From NCBI GenBank assembly GCA_009760885.1, contig CM019700.1:4631062-4695061 (forward strand): a DNA stretch of 64,000 nt, in the 5' to 3' direction. A program made the translations under genes and the position numbers. Below the pieces are notes generated by a model that had not been told where the DNA came from, did no database searches, and saw nothing but the letters and a program-made list of their open reading frames with translations. Position 1 is the first letter of the stretch. Every line of letters begins with the position of its first letter. The DNA comes from Achatina immaculata (Eukaryota > Mollusca > Gastropoda > Stylommatophora > Achatinidae). Below are positions 63,575 to 64,000 of this stretch, piece by piece.

Positions 63575-64000
63575 AGGCTATACAGATAGATAGGCAGGTA
63601 GGTGAGTAAAATAGGTAGGCAGGTAGGTGGGTAGAATAGGTGGGCAGGTAGGTGGGTAGAATAGATGGGCAGGTAGGTGGGTAGAATAGGTGGACAGGTA
63701 GATGGATAGAATAGGTAGGTAGGTAGATGGGTAGAATAGGTAGGCAGGTGGATGGGTAGAATAATTAGGCAGGTATGTGGGTAGAATAGGTGGGCAGGTA
63801 TGTGGGTAGAATAGATGGGCAGGTATGTGGGTAGAATAGATGGGTAAGTAGATGGGTAGAACAGGTGGACAGGTAGGTGGGTAGAATAGGCAGGTAGGTA
63901 GGTGGATGGAATAGGCAGGTAGGTAGGTGGGTAGAATAGGTAGGCAAGTGGGTGGGTAGAATAGGTAGGCAGGTAGGTGGGTAGAATAGTTAGGTAGGTG
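63575..64000. repeat. (GTAG/GGTAGAATA) minisatellite running off the window
   Basis: The unit is GGGTAGAATAGGTGGGCAGG then TAGGT (about 24 bp), nearly 17 copies with many point changes, made of GTAG-like tetranucleotides. Its right end is beyond 64000. Confidence 0.93.

Overview
Organism and overall character. This is intron-rich animal nuclear DNA with no prokaryotic signatures. It holds one split host gene plus a dense mix of non-LTR retrotransposons (LINEs), Penelope-like, mariner and hAT-type remnants, tRNA-derived SINEs and many long minisatellites. The mix suggests an invertebrate, most plausibly a lophotrochozoan such as a gastropod mollusc. That placement is inference from element style and was not tested by any search.

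The host gene. The only convincing protein-coding gene is on the minus strand: an oxysterol-binding-protein-related protein of the ORP3/ORP6/ORP7 subfamily. It reads most like ORP6. I reconstructed 18 coding exons from 63444 down to the stop codon at 11537-11539. All 17 introns are GT-AG, every phase is compatible, and the exons sum to 2370 nt (789 residues plus stop). The window starts inside the PH domain, so the 5' end of the gene lies beyond the right edge. Order along the protein: end of the PH domain (exon 1), a linker with a basic/serine stretch (exons 2-4), the family's LHSSxSNPNL-type serine-rich segment (exon 5), a coiled-coil-like region (exons 6-7), a FFAT-like ER-targeting motif EYYDAEE (exon 7), an acidic serine stretch (exon 8), and the complete sterol/PI4P-binding ORD (exons 9-18). 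The ORD fingerprint EQVSHHPP is split by intron 11.

Layout. 1-11536: 3' flank or 3' UTR side, with a Penelope-like GIY-YIG relic, LINE pieces, three long minisatellites and a SINE. 11537-26549: exons 18-13, with a triplicated segment (16774-21800), a decayed hammerhead-like Penelope piece, a dead mariner, and minisatellites. 26550-32419: a large LINE (endonuclease plus RT) carrying nested insertions. 32420-44000: exons 12-5, the densest coding part, where several introns are built from minisatellites that reach the splice junctions. 44000-54650: a 10.7-kb intron filled with nested LINEs and an RNase H relic. 54651-64000: exons 4-1 and more repeats.

Most unusual signal. In at least three introns (after exons 8, 9 and 11) the tandem-repeat unit contains the last bases of the exon plus the 5' splice donor. 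The donor has therefore been copied about 10 to 20 times in tandem. Exon 9 is flanked by such arrays on both sides.

LINE families used as labels below: A (3' tail with a conserved block ending in (GATAA)-like repeats), A2 (a relative of A), B (tail of TGAA/TGAC tetranucleotides), C (tail in CT-rich sequence), D (full endonuclease-RT type), and F (a roughly 340-bp non-autonomous repeat). These names are mine.
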